Shown here: positions 24,460 through 35,937 of the stretch, piece by piece
How the letters are laid out: each line of letters begins with the position of its first letter
Position numbering within the stretch: the first letter of the stretch is position 1
Assembly (NCBI GenBank): GCA_031769625.1
Contig: JAUIMM010000719.1
Location: 1,345,001 to 1,409,000, forward strand
DNA length: 64,000 bases
Reading direction: 5' to 3'
DNA from: Taudactylus pleione
Taxonomy: Eukaryota; Chordata; Amphibia; Anura; Myobatrachidae
Notes under the pieces: generated by a model
Databases searched by the model: none
Told to the model about the DNA's origin: nothing
What the model saw: the letters and a program-made list of their open reading frames with translations, nothing else
Program-made: the position numbers and the translations under genes

Positions 24460-25020
24460 ACCCATTTTGAACCCGGGTCTTTGTTCCATCTATAAGGTGA
24501 TCTGAGGGGTTCGGTGTGATTTTCCACTGGCCGCATCGTTCAAATCCCGGCGGTGGCGGCGGCCCGACAGGGGAGGAAATCCTGATCGTCCTAAAGGTAA
24601 GTATAAACTAACATAATTCTACCCCCTAACCCTCCCTTAGGGGTGCCAAACCCTTACCTCCCCCCTCTAAGTGCCTAAACCTAACCCCCCCTTCCCCGCC
24701 GCCTAAACCAAAGTCCCCCGGGGGGTGCCTAACCCTAACCCTCCCTCCCCCTAGCCTGACCATAACCTCCAGGAGGGGTGCCTAACCCTAAGTCCCCCCC
24801 GGGAGCCCTAAACCTAACACTCCCCCCCGCAGTTATCAACGCCCACTGTGCCCGGGATCCCTTTGATAGGGATGCCGGGCGCCAGTCTCCCGGCATTGGT
24901 AAAATGACTGGTGTCTAGATTTAGACACCTGTCATTTATCCCTCACCGGGATTAAGCAGTCGGGAAGCCTGCGGTTGGCATTGCATCCGCCGGCTTCCTG
25001 AACGTATACCGATCTGAGGA
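24460..25020. mobile_element. MITE-like element with degenerate CCCTAA-rich interior
   Basis: The left part carries TCAAATCCCGGCGGTGGC, then AGGTAAGTATAAACTA. The centre is a degenerate series of CCTAACCCTAACC-like words with GGGGTGCC spacers. The right part contains CCGGGATTAAGCAGTCGGGAAGCC and GCCGGCTTCC. The copy at 47880-48430 has the same order of parts, so the telomere-like words belong to the element. Confidence 0.65.
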
Positions 25021-25619
25021 CTGTATATGCATTATTGTATGGATGTCCCACAAAGTTTTTAGAATGTGGTGTCATGTAATAAAAATATAAATTGTCTTTA
25101 TACATCTGGAATCTGTTTTCCCTTTATGCACCCCCTTGTCGTGGAAGGGAAGGGAGAAGATGAAAAGATACCTTTATGAGTATGATCCACGTTTTTTTAT
25201 GTAAGCAATCACTGGAAATTACCTGTACACACTGAGGTGTCATTCTACTTCCATTTCCTATTGAAAAAACACAGAGGTGTTGGCTTGAGAATACCTATAT
25301 TGTTTTCTGGGAGCTTTCACCTGCAGTAATCTTGAAAAGAATTATTGTTCTCATTAGTGTTTATATCTTCTTCCACATATGTATACCCACTCGCATTGGA
25401 GAGATACCATCAGTGGAAGAAAGATGCAATAACAACTTTTCTGTATGGAACAACTTTTGGAGCAGTTGGAACCCCCTATTTTTGAATAATTGCAAAAGAC
25501 TTTGGATAAGGTGGTGTTATATCTGTGTGGGTGTATTGCAGCCGGAAGTTGTCAGCGCCTGAACTATTGCAAAATTTTCATTATAAATCTATCAGCACAG
25601 GTATACCTCAGTGCTTCTC
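25021..25619. other. Intergenic, nothing recognised
   Basis: No convincing gene; a 76-codon frame at 25332-25562 has no recognisable domain. Confidence 0.4.
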
Positions 25620-26200
25620 TTCCAACTTCAGAAAGGAAGAGAGAGAAAAAATCCCCTTCCTCCCCTGAAACCTCCACAACGCCATCCCCACTGTTATTAA
25701 ACCAGCTTTTGGTCCCTATCCAATCAAAGTCCCTCCCAACAAAAACGTAACCCCTGCTTGTCTGAGAGGCAAGAAGATGCACAGGCCTGGCGGTTTATGA
25801 CCAGGGCCGCCGACAGCCGCGTTGGGCCCAGGTGACAGGGGGTGTGGCCTAATCATGGGAGGCGTGGTCACACCCCCTTAGAAAAAATTTTTTTTGCAGG
25901 GAGCGCCATGTGCCACTCAGCTTGGCGCATAGCCAATGGGGGGCGCGATCAGTGTGATCGCTCCCCCATAGGCATTAGAGACTGCTCCAGCTGCTGTTTT
26001 TGCAGCCATGAGCAGTCTCCCAGTGCAGCCCGGCACACAGCAGCGTATGCTGGGCTGCTGTGATGTAAGAGGGGGGGAGTGGTGTCGGACCCGGGCCTCC
26101 GCCAGGTCACTCCAGCAAGCCCGGGCCTGGGTAATTAGTACCCACTCCCCTCCCCGCGCCCCTGTGTATGACACTACTGTCATGTAAAATGTCCTCCGTC
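25620..26200. repeat. Copy of the 19580-19770 repeat, split by a hAT insertion
   Basis: 25625-25801 matches 19585-19742, with shared CCTGAAACCTC, CAATCAAAGTC or CAAATCAAAGTC, and CCCCTGCTT-TCTGAGAGG. 26165-26195 continues the match (TATGACACTACTG, AAAATGTCCTCCGT). The intervening 25802-26164 is absent from the earlier copy. Confidence 0.75.
25802..26164. mobile_element. Short non-autonomous hAT element
   Basis: It begins CAGGGCCGCCGACAG and ends GCGCCCCTG. The flanks TTTATGAC (25794-25801) and TGTATGAC (26165-26172) are 8-bp direct repeats with one mismatch, the size expected for hAT. The related copy near 19735 shows the uninterrupted site. GC-rich, with GGGGGTGTGGCC and GGAGGCGTGGTC words; no transposase. 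Confidence 0.8.
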
Positions 26201-27155
26201 TTCTGTCTAGAAGTGTCGGTTATAGAAAATGAGTTGACATCCATGATGCTGGTAGCTGTAAATGTGGTAACATGTTGGGCCTGGAAGTGACAAGTTTTAC
26301 TCTTTCCATTATGCCGATTTCTACCTGGACCTATAAATTGTCCCCATACAGCTTTTAACAGGAATATTGTAATCCGATTATGAAGGATGATGGGTAAGAA
26401 GTGAAGACTTAGGACTTATCAATATCAAATACCAACGGCATATTGTGTTCTCTGTCACAGTGATACTTAGGAGCAGTGACAGTTGCTCACCCAGGGCTGC
26501 AGCACAGACCAACCTAGCAGAGGGGAACAAGATAAAGCATAACCGCTGATTATACGTCTATACATTATTTAATATTCTCCCTAGTGTATCTGCCTGCTCC
26601 CCAAACTCATGTGTCAACTAGTTAATGGTAGTCTATGGGGTGGGTAGATACATCAGCGAGGCGCTCACCGGTAGATGCAGCTGTGATATATGGTGCTGAT
26701 CCCCGGTGAGCCTATGTTACCTGGTATCTTCTCCAACGTTTTGTATGACATAGTGCTATAGCCCTTGACATCTTAACTTGTTTCTTATCACTTTCCAGAC
26801 AAATTTTAGTGGATAAGTAGTATATACACTGCTAATGTCATTTTTTTCTTATATTATGTTCTTCATTTACATTTTTACCCTGGTTATTGTTTCTCTTTTC
26901 CCTCAGACTGACCTCCCTCCTCCTCTCTTCATATATTCAATCTATTTGATAAGCTTATGTTATTATTTTAGGACTCACGCACTGACTGTATTAATCCCTT
27001 ATTACGCACACTCGCACTAACACATTTCATACTCAGCCAAAAGATAAATATGTCCCAAAGAGCATATATATCAGGCGCGCTCTATATATAAAAAATATGG
27101 TTAAACAGCTATGGTAGCAGCTCTCAAAAGAGGTGTTTGGGGACACCTCATGCAG
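26201..27155. other. Intergenic, nothing recognised
   Basis: No gene-like frame above about 60 codons; AT-rich. The last 100 bases (AGGCGCGCTCTATATATA) may belong to the adjoining hairpin element. Confidence 0.4.
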
Positions 27156-27757
27156 AAAAAATGGAATACAAAAATATACAGAAGAGAGCGCTAAATATAA
27201 TCAATATTTATTACAACACATAATAATATAAATAGCAATTATGATCAATAAAATTCAATAGCAATGCTAAAAAAATGCTCAAAATAAATATCATATACCA
27301 ACTATAAAGCACAACAAAGTTGTTACAGTATGGACGAAATTATTGTATGTAATCCAAAGATCACCAGCAATATAGTTCAATAGGTAGACATAGATCATAG
27401 ACTTTTTGCACACCGGTGCTTAGTTGTTTATGCCAAGTATGCAGTCAATGAAGGAAAAATTGGGAAATCCAGTGTCCGCAAGCAATAAATATGTAACTTT
27501 ATAAAGTTGATTTATGGTGACCAACTCGATTGGAAATCTTAATGGCAAATATCAACTTATTGCCGCTTGCACTCTGTTTTTAAGCATATGACACAAGCCA
27601 GGTATTTATCACGGTGACAATGTATCCAGGATTAATATTGTGAAGAGCTCCATTTAGAGGCGCTCAAAGACCAACATACTCACAGTCTCTGTGCGGCTAA
27701 ATCGGGTGAGATCACTCATCCCTAGACATCCAGCTCAGCTGCCGAATCTAGCCCCGC
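27156..27757 (+). repeat. Left arm of large inverted repeat
   Basis: The reverse complement of this arm matches 28001-28587 almost end to end. Shared landmarks: AGAGAGCGCTAAATATAATC, ATCACCAGCAATATAG, GCACACCGGTGCTTAG, TATCACGGTGACAATG and TCGGGTGAGATCACTCATCC. Visible differences are few, mainly small indels. Confidence 0.92.
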
Positions 27758-28000
27758 TCGTGACGTGGTCTCTGGACTTACTGCCAATTAGTCTATCGGA
27801 GTCTCTGTGCGGCTGTGATGGGTGAGATCACTCAACCCAAGCTTCTAGCTCAGCTGACGAATCTCGCCCCGCTCGTGGCACGGTCTCCGGACTCTCTGTC
27901 AATTGGTGTCCCACAAATTAAATATGACCATAAGTCCACCGGCTGGTACAGGAAAAAATTATATTTGTATAGTTGGTATAGACACTCCAAGTCCTTGGAG
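27758..28000. repeat. Spacer of the inverted repeat, with a partial tandem duplication
   Basis: About 245 bp. 27797-27905 (GAGTCTCTGTGCGGCTGTGA to CTCTGTCAATTGG) is a diverged second copy of 27680-27790, so the inner end of the left arm has been tandemly duplicated. Confidence 0.75.
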
Positions 28001-28587
28001 TCGGGGCTAGATTTGGCAGCTGAGCTGGATGTCTGGGGATGAGTGATCTCACCCGATTTAGCCGCACAGAGACTGTGAGTACAGTATGCCGGTCTTTGAG
28101 CGCTTCTAAATGGAGCTCTTCACAATATTACTCCTGGATACATTGTCACCGTGATAAATACCTGGCTTGTGTCATATGCTTAAAAGCAGAGTGCAAGCGG
28201 CAATAAGTTGATATCTTCCATTAAGATTTCCAATCAAGTTGGTCACCATAAATCAACTTTATAAAGTTATATATTTATTGCTTGCTTACTTTTCCTTCAT
28301 TGACTGCATACTTGTCATAAACAACTAAGCACCGGTGTGCAAAAAGTCTATGATCTATGTCTACCTATTGAACTATATTGCTGGTGATCTTTGGATTACA
28401 TATAATAATTTCGTCCATATTGTAACAACTTTGTTGTGCTTTATAGTTGGTATATGATATATATTTTGAGCATTTTTTACCATTGCTATTGAATTTTATT
28501 GATCATAATTGCTATTGATATTATTCTGTTGTAATAAATATTGATTATATTTAGCGCTCTCTTCTGTATAGTTTTGTATTCCATTTC
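28001..28587 (-). repeat. Right arm of large inverted repeat
   Basis: Complement of 27156-27757. Together the arms could form a stem of close to 600 bp. The end TTTAGCGCTCTCTTCTGTAT is echoed at 31960-31990 (GTTAGCGCTCTCTCATTTTC), hinting at a related family member there. Confidence 0.92.
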
Positions 28588-28714
28588 ATACTCACTTACT
28601 CTTTGGTGGTGATCGGTCCACTTGTCCTGTAGAAATCTGGTCTTGGTAAAATAAAAAAATGCTTTGTCCCAAGCCGGCGGATATGCTGGTCTGTATCTGC
28701 ACAGTACAGCAACC

Positions 28715-30060
28715 CGAATGACAGTGCCCATGTGGTTCCTTGTACTATAGCGCTGATTGGCTAAGAGTCAGACCACTTTCAGCCAATTAGTGGGTTCCAC
28801 CATAGTAACAGCCAGCTGATAGGCTGAGAAAACAAATAAATAATTTAACCTGGCACTGATCTAATTATAAATATGTGCTGAAACTGCAGCTCTCTAAATG
28901 GACAGTCTACTCAAACTGCCCTCTAAACATAAGAAATAAATAATATATAAAAAGAAAATGCTGAATCAGCTCTTGATTAAATGTTTTAATATATCCCTAT
29001 TTGATATGATAAAAATTAAATATGGTATATAACCATATACCAGATATAAGCCGACAATTATATACAAATTATTCCAACATACATCACAAAAAAATGGGCC
29101 CACAACACAAATTTTAAAATAAGAGAGATATTAATCTAACCTATATTGCATGACAATATGCACATATCATATAAACTTATCTAGCATATAGACCATGGGA
29201 TTCATTCAGTAGAGAGACCTCCGCTTTATATAATTATATGAATATAGCTGTAACAATCAAACATTGAAATCCAAATTGATACACAGCATGCAGCTTCAGA
29301 AGTATGCACTTTTTTGTAATAATACAGATACAACTATATCAATCATGCATTTAGAATCCAAATTGATACCCAACATATAACTTTGCCAGCAAGGTCTATT
29401 TCTGAGCAGTGAGCTATTTTAACATTCCCAAAAATCCCGATTCAGGTATATTCCTTAGATGTAGAAACGAATCATCATATTTGGGCAGTTTGTTTGTTCC
29501 TTTAGACGATATTATCCCCTGCTGTTAAAGGTACATATAGTTCACACTCCTTCAGAGGCTTTAGCTTAGTTAAAGTTATAAGGTTCCTCCCGGCAAATTA
29601 ATGCAGTTTGAATCATAAGTCCAACATGGCCATGTAAAAATCTAAATATATAACATAAAAATATGCAGATAATATATTCTTTTTACCGGGATATATGTTT
29701 GCCGCGTCAGAAGACCTTCAGATCAGACAGCTTACTGCTGCTACACACCTCATTGATTGTGCTATCGCACCTGTGTATTATACGGGTGGTCTCTGCTGTA
29801 TTCCCACGGAATCCTCTGGGTATTGTGCTTCCTGCGGCTTCCTCGGTATGAATAATTAGTTTCTGCGGGTACCCTTACAGATTGCACACGGCATGCACAC
29901 GAATATAGGTCCGTACTGCCGGCTTCTCTGGAAAATATAAAACGCGTTTCTCCGCCTATTTTTTCAGCGGCTTCCTCAGTCAGTGATAGGCTGAGAGTGG
30001 TTTGACTGTCAGCCAATCAGTGATATAGTGCAGCGATCCATGTGGGAATTGTCATTCCAG
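28715..30060. mobile_element. AT-rich region bounded by short inverted repeats
   Basis: 28715-28785 (GACAGTGCCCATGTGG, ACTATAGCGCTGATTGGCTA, CCACTTTCAGCC) and 29985-30055 are inverted copies of about 70 bp. Near the right end, 29935-29950 carries AAAACGCGTTTCTCCGCC. The interior has no recognisable protein. Probably a non-autonomous DNA element. Confidence 0.45.
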
Positions 30061-30500
30061 TAATATAACATATTTATTTACACTCTAGCGTAAAAGAAAA
30101 GATTAATAACAGAAAGTGTCAATAACTGTTTTTAGACTAAAAAAAAGTCTTCACCAATGGATAATCTATAAGAAACCAAATTTATTTGCAATGAATCCAG
30201 CAGCAGAGTGTAAGGAAGTCTGCAGCTTCCCCATAAAACAACCCAAATCCTCACAGGATTAATAAAGCTGTAATAAATTAGGAAATGGTGCTGCATAATG
30301 AAATAAAAAGACTAATATGCATACCAAAGAAATACATAAAACTTATCAGAATTTAAATGTAAAAGTTCCAACAATTGACACTCATGGACCTGTAGTGTGC
30401 CATGCCACAAACCAAGGGGTCAGCAAAATATCTGTACCTTACCTAGTAAAGGCTGGACATCTAACAAATATTAATATAATAAAAAAATAATGGTCAGGTG
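30061..30500. other. Intergenic, nothing recognised
   Basis: AT-rich, no gene-like frame. Confidence 0.4.
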
Positions 30501-30723
30501 AATTAATTTAATGAAAAGATTGCATGAATGTGAGTAATTTACTTCTGAACATGTGAATACAATACAGTAGACTCTGATATCACGCCAAGCAATATGACAA
30601 TGTCATGTTGTATGAGTAGTCAAGGGAAGGAAATTCCCTATTTTATATGGAACTATAAAGATAGGACCTATATATATTATTAATACCAAACTATTCTCTT
30701 CTTCTCAATTCTAGTTCCACTAA
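30500..30723 (-). other. Conserved 3' flank of the TAS2R duplicate
   Basis: Matches 52610-52835 in order: ACTTCTGAACATGTGAATAC, GGGAAGGAAA, ACTATTCTCTTCTT, CTAATTATTTAGCACAGAC. The duplication that produced the two receptors therefore carried at least about 200 bp of 3' flank. Confidence 0.75.
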
Positions 30724-31464
30724 TTATTTAGCACAGACAGTTCCCAAGAACATCTTCCTGAACTTGGAACTTCCATGAATGATGATGATGGCCTCGGCTG
30801 TTGGGAATATCATGATTATATACCAGCAAATATAGTTCACAGTATCTGCAAAGTTGGATTTTCCAAAAAAGATGATGAATTCAGCTATGTAGAATATTCC
30901 AGAGAGTATAAGAAATAGGATAATTGTTCTGATAGCATTAATATGGGCCTGGAGCTTAGGAGGAGTGAATCCAGAATTCTTCATCTTTATATTCCAGATG
31001 TGCCTTAAAATTGAGGATACTGTCACCATAAGGGAGATGAGAATGACAAGGAATGGGAACCCGAAACCGAGACAGTTGATAAGTATTGTGTATAGTAGGC
31101 TAGTAGAAACTACCCCAGTAACAGCTCTGGAGCTGAGAGTACTATTCTGAGAATGTTCTTCTTCAATATTAAAGGAAACAAACCAAATGGATGGAACACA
31201 TATGACCAATGACCCCACTGCTGAGAATAGGAGGAGATGAGGCAGGAAAGCAGAGAGATGTTTTCTTACCCAAACAAAGAGGCGTTGAGTGAAGTTGGTG
31301 ATGGGGGTACAGTAATAGGCACAGAGCCAGGCAGTCAGCCAATTGGAGAAGTACATTAGGAATGGCAGAATAATGAGATCAACAAACCGAATGAAGATCC
31401 ACGAATCTGTAAATAATAAACTGCGCATGGTGATATTAACCATTCCCAAAAAGCTAACCTGTCT
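30724..31464 (-). pseudogene. TAS2R bitter taste receptor, 5'-truncated copy
   Basis: About 240 codons, closed upstream by a TAA at 31465-31467. The first in-frame ATG is at 31443-31441. It aligns with the intact receptor at 52836-53738 from about residue 51 to the end. TM3 (YFSNWLTAWLCAYYC), the ECL2 sequon NST, TM5 (NCLGFGFPFLVILISLMVT), TM6 (HINAIRTIILFLILSGIFYI) and TM7 (YIIMIFPTAEAIIIIHGSSK) are all conserved. It lacks TM1 and most of TM2, and has a deletion of about nine residues between TM2 and TM3. TAS2Rs are normally single-exon proteins of about 300 residues, so this is probably a pseudogene. The minus-strand sequence TTTGTAAAGACAG at the break resembles a splice acceptor, so an upstream exon is a less likely alternative. 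Confidence 0.85.
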
Positions 31465-31467
31465 TTA

Positions 31468-32104
31468 CAAATAATTATATCCTCTTAAGAGAACTATTTA
31501 AGAGTTTAAAAATAACATCTCTTACTGGAGGAAGTTGTGCTTTCTGAACAACAGCGAGAAAAATCTTGTAGTGTCAAAAATATACTGACACATAAATATC
31601 TACAGTATATCTCCTGATAGTGTTACCAGAGAAACAGATCTAACAAAACTACTGAGAAACAAAGTTTCAATTTGAGCATTATGTTATTCAATGTCTAAAA
31701 CATAGTGGTGTTTATCATCTTGATGTAACATTCTAATAGGGGTATTTTTTACCTGTTTGTATAGAGATATATGTGGCCGTGAAAACCTAATATAGATTTT
31801 TAGTTAATTGTACAACATCTAATAATTTTAAATAATATATGCATGGGTATACGTTATTGGTCTATTAGCAATGGTTATATACATGTGCTAAAGAGACGGT
31901 ACTTTTTTTATCTGAAAAGGTATTGATAAATTAATATTTTTTTATTTTTGAAACTGTGTGTTAGCGCTCTCTCATTTTCCACATTTTGTAGTCCATTATA
32001 CGGGGACCGAATAATCCCCTTTCTTTTGAGAGCAGCAGATGCTTTAGTTTCAATTTACTATATTATTGGTGCCATTACTTACACACTTTTTTTCTATATT
32101 GATA
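31468..32104. other. Intergenic; trace of foldback-element end
   Basis: No gene. 31960-31990 resembles the outer end of the hairpin element at 28560-28590. Confidence 0.4.
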
Positions 32105-33440
32105 ATCCCATACAGTACTGCACAGTGTACACCATGTCTTTAATACTATATACAGTACTGCACAGTGTACACCATGTCTTTAATACTATATACAGTACTG
32201 CACAGTGTACACCATGTCTTTAATACTATATACAGTACTGCACAGTGTACACCATGTCTTTAATACTATATACAGTACTGCACAGTGTACACCATGTCTT
32301 TAATACTATATACAGTACTGCACAGTGTACACCATGTCTTTAATACTATATACAGTACTGCACAGTGTACACCATGTCTTTAATACTATATACAGTACTG
32401 CACAGTGTACACCATGTCTTTAATACTATATACAGTACTGCACAGTGTAAACAATATCTTTAATACTATATACAGTACTGCACAGTGTACACCATGTCTT
32501 TAATACTATATACAGTACTGCACAGTGTACACCATGTCTTTAATACTATATACAGTACTGCACAGTGTACACCATGTCTTTAATACTATATACAGTACTG
32601 CACAGTGTACACCATGTCTTTAATACTATATACAGTACTGCACAGTGTAAACCATGTCTTTAATACTATATACAGTACTGCACAGTGTAAACCATGTCTT
32701 TAATACTATATACAGTACTGCACAGTGTAAACCATGTCTTTAATACTATATACAGTACTGCACAGTGCACACCATGTCTTTAATACTATATACAGTACTG
32801 CACAGTGTAAACCATGTCTTTAATACTATATACAGTACTGCACAGTGTACACCATGTCTTTAATACTATATACAGTACTGCACAGTGTACACCATGTCTT
32901 TAATACTATATACAGTACTGCACAGTGTACACCATGTCTTTAATACTATATACAGTACTGCACAGTGTACACCATGTCTTTAATACTATATACAGTACTG
33001 CACAGTGTAAACCATGTCTTTAATACTATATACAGTACTGCACAGTGCACACCATGTCTTTAATACTATATACAGTACTGCACAGTGTACACCATGTCTT
33101 TAATACTATATACAGTACTGCACAGTGTACACCATGTCTTTAATACTATATACAGTACTGCACAGTGTACACCATGTCTTTAATACTATATACAGTACTG
33201 CACAGTGTAAACCATGTCTTTAATACTATATACAGTACTGCACAGTGCACACCATGTCTTTAATACTATATACAGTACTGCACAGTGCACACCATGTCTT
33301 TAATACTATATACAGTACTGCACAGTGTACACCATGTCTTTAATACTATATACAGTACTGCACAGTGTACACCATGTCTTTAATACTATATACAGTACTG
33401 CACAGTGTAAACCATGTCTTTAATACTATATACAGTATTG
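32105..33440. repeat. 40-bp tandem array, about 33 copies
   Basis: The unit is TAATACTATATACAGTACTG plus CACAGTGTACACCATGTCTT. Copies are nearly identical. Variation is almost confined to one trinucleotide: GTGTAC, GTGTAA or GTGCAC. One copy near 32445 has ACAATATC. Low divergence points to recent expansion or conversion. No coding potential. Confidence 0.98.
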
Positions 33441-33824
33441 TAGTAATTCTGCACGGAGGCCTATTTCAAGAAAGAATGTCCGTGCGATTACGGCAATTTC
33501 GGCAGTGATGTGCGGCGCTCACACAATGATGGCATGCTTAGAAATGAGCAGTGGGGTTTGAAGGTTGCTGTATGAAATCATCACTAACTACAAGTCTCAG
33601 CGCAGAAAAAGGTGTTTTGACTTTAAAACTGACGGTGTGTCTTTTGCAACAAACTTGTGGCAAATTCCGCAGTGACGTGCGGCACTCACACAACCATGAT
33701 ATACATTAGAATTAGTAATGGGGTTTGAACACTATGAAAAATATGAAACCATCACTCAACTGCAAGTTACAGGACAGAAAGAGACGACACATTGACTAAA
33801 ACTGCAGCATTAATACACTGTAAT
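33441..33824. repeat. Two diverged copies of a ~168-bp unit
   Basis: GCAGTGATGTGCGGCGCTCACACAA and TGGGGTTTGAA at 33500-33560 recur as GCAGTGACGTGCGGCACTCACACAA and TGGGGTTTGAA at 33666-33728. AAATCATCACT and AAACCATCACT also match. Function unknown. Confidence 0.6.
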
Positions 33825-34053
33825 TCACACACACACACTGACACACACACACACACACTGACACACACAGACACACTGACACACACACACACATACACAC
33901 TGACACACACACACACACATACACACTGACACACACACACTGACACACTGACACACACAGACTGACACACACTGACACACACACACTGACACACACTGAC
34001 ACACACACTGACACACACACACGCATACACACTGACACACAAACACTGACAGA
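33825..34053. repeat. (CA)n-rich microsatellite with CTGA interruptions
   Basis: ACACACAC runs regularly broken by CTGACACA. The three overlapping minus-strand frames rich in Cys, Val and Ser are artefacts. Confidence 0.97.
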
Positions 34054-34450
34054 AAGTAAAATATGGCCTGCGCATGCTGCGGTGCGTTAATATCAGGCAC
34101 TGTGCGTCATGCATCTTACTGTACATCCTGCGCCCTACATCCTGCACTGTTTATACAGTATACAAAATGGCTGTGAGGCAGAGGCCTTGTTCAGGGAGGG
34201 AGCTGCAAATCACTGGGCAGTGGCGGGATCCGCTGCTCATTAATAACATTGAGAAGCGCTGGGCTTTTATGATGGCCTGATGTGATATCCACTGTTATTG
34301 CCCATGTGCTAGTGGATTGTTTTAATTTATTTTATATTTTTGCAATCTATTAAAAAAAATATATATATTTTGTGGTGCACCCTGTTTTGTGTTTTTCAAT
34401 TTAACAGTGTACAGTAGAGAAAGTTCTCGCTGTTAGCGCGGGTGCAAGTA
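34054..34450. other. Intergenic, nothing recognised
   Basis: No gene-like features. Confidence 0.4.
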
Positions 34451-34834
34451 ACGGGTCTAGTCATAGATGCCTACCCTCCCGGTTTTCGCGTGAGGCTCCC
34501 GATTTTTAGGGTAACCCCCCACACCCCTGGAAGGGTAGGCATTTCTCCCGCATTCTGCCCACTTCCTAGTGAAGTGGGCAGAATGAGGAGAATACCCACG
34601 GTGATCGCGGGTCTCCGTGAAGGGGGCGGGGCTTAAGATGTGATTCTGCATGAATCACAGCATTTGGCCCCGCCCCCTATGTAAATTGTACCCAATCGCA
34701 GCAGTTTTGCCATGAGGGGGCAGGGCTTAATAATGCGAATCGTTAGGCCCCGCCCCCATCGGCCTCCTGCTGCTTCTCTTACCCGGGCTTCTCCCGGGAA
34801 GAATTTATTAAAGGTAGGTAAGTACGGGTCTAGT
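34451..34834 (-). mobile_element. SINE-like insertion with 11-bp target duplication
   Basis: ACGGGTCTAGT occurs at 34451-34461 and again at 34824-34834, enclosing 362 bp. The insert carries two GGGGCGGGGCTTAA-type boxes and their complements, and on the minus strand ends with GGGAGGGTAGGCATCTATGA. An 11-bp direct repeat fits retrotransposition by target-primed reverse transcription. No tRNA promoter boxes were recognised. Confidence 0.75.
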
Positions 34835-34841
34835 ACGTCTG

Positions 34842-34987
34842 AAAAAAACAAGACCAGATGATTGGAGTACAGGGCCAGAGAGCCCAAGGAGGATGTGAGG
34901 CGGGTGTGCAAGTAGGTGATGAGAACAGGAGGGAGGAGGGCCCTGCTCATGGAGCTTTACAGTCTATGGGTAAGGGGGAGACAAACA
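34842..34987 (-). mobile_element. LINE/SINE 3'-end fragment
   Basis: GAGGGCCCTGCTCATGGAGC and TTACAGTCTATGGG are the same tail signature seen in the L2 copies (12785, 47000, 62395). Confidence 0.5.
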
Positions 34988-35937
34988 GAAGACATAAGGG
35001 GCGAGATGTAATGAGGTGCAAGTTTTTGTGTGAGTTCAAAGTCGCACAATCTCGCATATTTGGATTGTGTGAAATTGTTCTGGAACTCGCCCAGTGTAAT
35101 AGCGTGCGAGTTGTCAGACACAAACGTAACTTGCATGTGACTGCTCGTGAGATTACAGACCAGGAAGCATGTGAGTTTCTAGACCAGATGGAATGTAAGT
35201 TTCATTATGTGAGTCGCACAGTGTGAAAGTCGCCTGATTTATGCATCACACACCCTATATAACCCCTGATCCTCCATTTTGTGTTTTGATAGGTAGTGAG
35301 GAGTTTTGGGAAGGAGATGAGGAATCTTGCTGAGAGAAAGAGAGTGCTCTGCTTGTGTTACTGCAGTGCCGTCATGGCTTCAAAGAGAGTAAGACAGCAG
35401 AGGATGGAGGAGGATGTGGTTGTGCAGCAGCCTGAGGAGGAGGACAGCACTGAGGTACATGAGAGCGAGGAGCAGGAGGCGCAGGAGGAGGAGTCGTCTG
35501 AGGGAGAGGAGAGTAGGAAGGAGTCTGAGGATGGTGCTGCACCTGCTCCTGGAAAAACACAGACTGGGGGCCATGTTCACTTCAGCTATAATGACAACCG
35601 CACCTTGTCCATGCGATGGTCCAAGTTTACCCACATCTCCTATGTGCCCACGCACACGAGACAACTGCAGCACGGAAGATGTGGCGTTCTGTGACAGATG
35701 TGGTTAATGTCGTTTCCTAATTCTGCCATGGCCAGAAAAACATCAAGAAACATTTCAATGATATAAAAAGGGTGAGGAAGGCATAGCTAGCAGGGGAGCC
35801 CCATGAGGCACTCAGGACAGGAGGAGGCCCACTTCACCCCATATAAAGAGGAGCTGAAACAGATCATCACCCCTGAAGTATGCTTCCAGGCCCGCATATT
35901 GTGTATGCAGACCATCCACCAGCCCCAAGCCGTCCTG
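34988..35937 (+). mobile_element. PIF/Harbinger 5' part with Myb-like protein exon (frameshifted)
   Basis: The element starts near GGGCGAGATGTAATGAGG. A TATA-like CCTATATAACCCC (35252-35264) precedes a frame opening at 35296; the ATG at 35374 (MASKRVRQ) is a likelier start. The protein has an acidic middle (residues 38-80 from 35296, rich in Glu). The FSYNDNRTL start of a Myb/SANT-like domain follows, then a frame change near 35610. In the next frame the domain continues with MVQVYPHLL, TAARKMWRSVTDVVN and KKHFNDIKRVRK to about 35790, which fits the DNA-binding accessory protein of Harbinger transposons. Further stops occur. A GTGAGTAA donor follows CTG at 35937. No transposase was found. Degenerate. 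Confidence 0.6.

Noticed and set aside
24600..24830. Interstitial telomere
   Set aside because: The CCCTAA words are degenerate, separated by GGGGTGCC spacers, and the same structure occurs as a bounded element at 47880-48430.
30724..31449. Functional 241-residue receptor
   Set aside because: The nominal start codon is TTG, TM1 is absent, and a stop lies five codons further upstream. Treated as a truncated paralogue.
33767..34147. Cys/Val-rich 126-codon minus frame
   Set aside because: Encoded by the CA microsatellite and open in all three minus frames.
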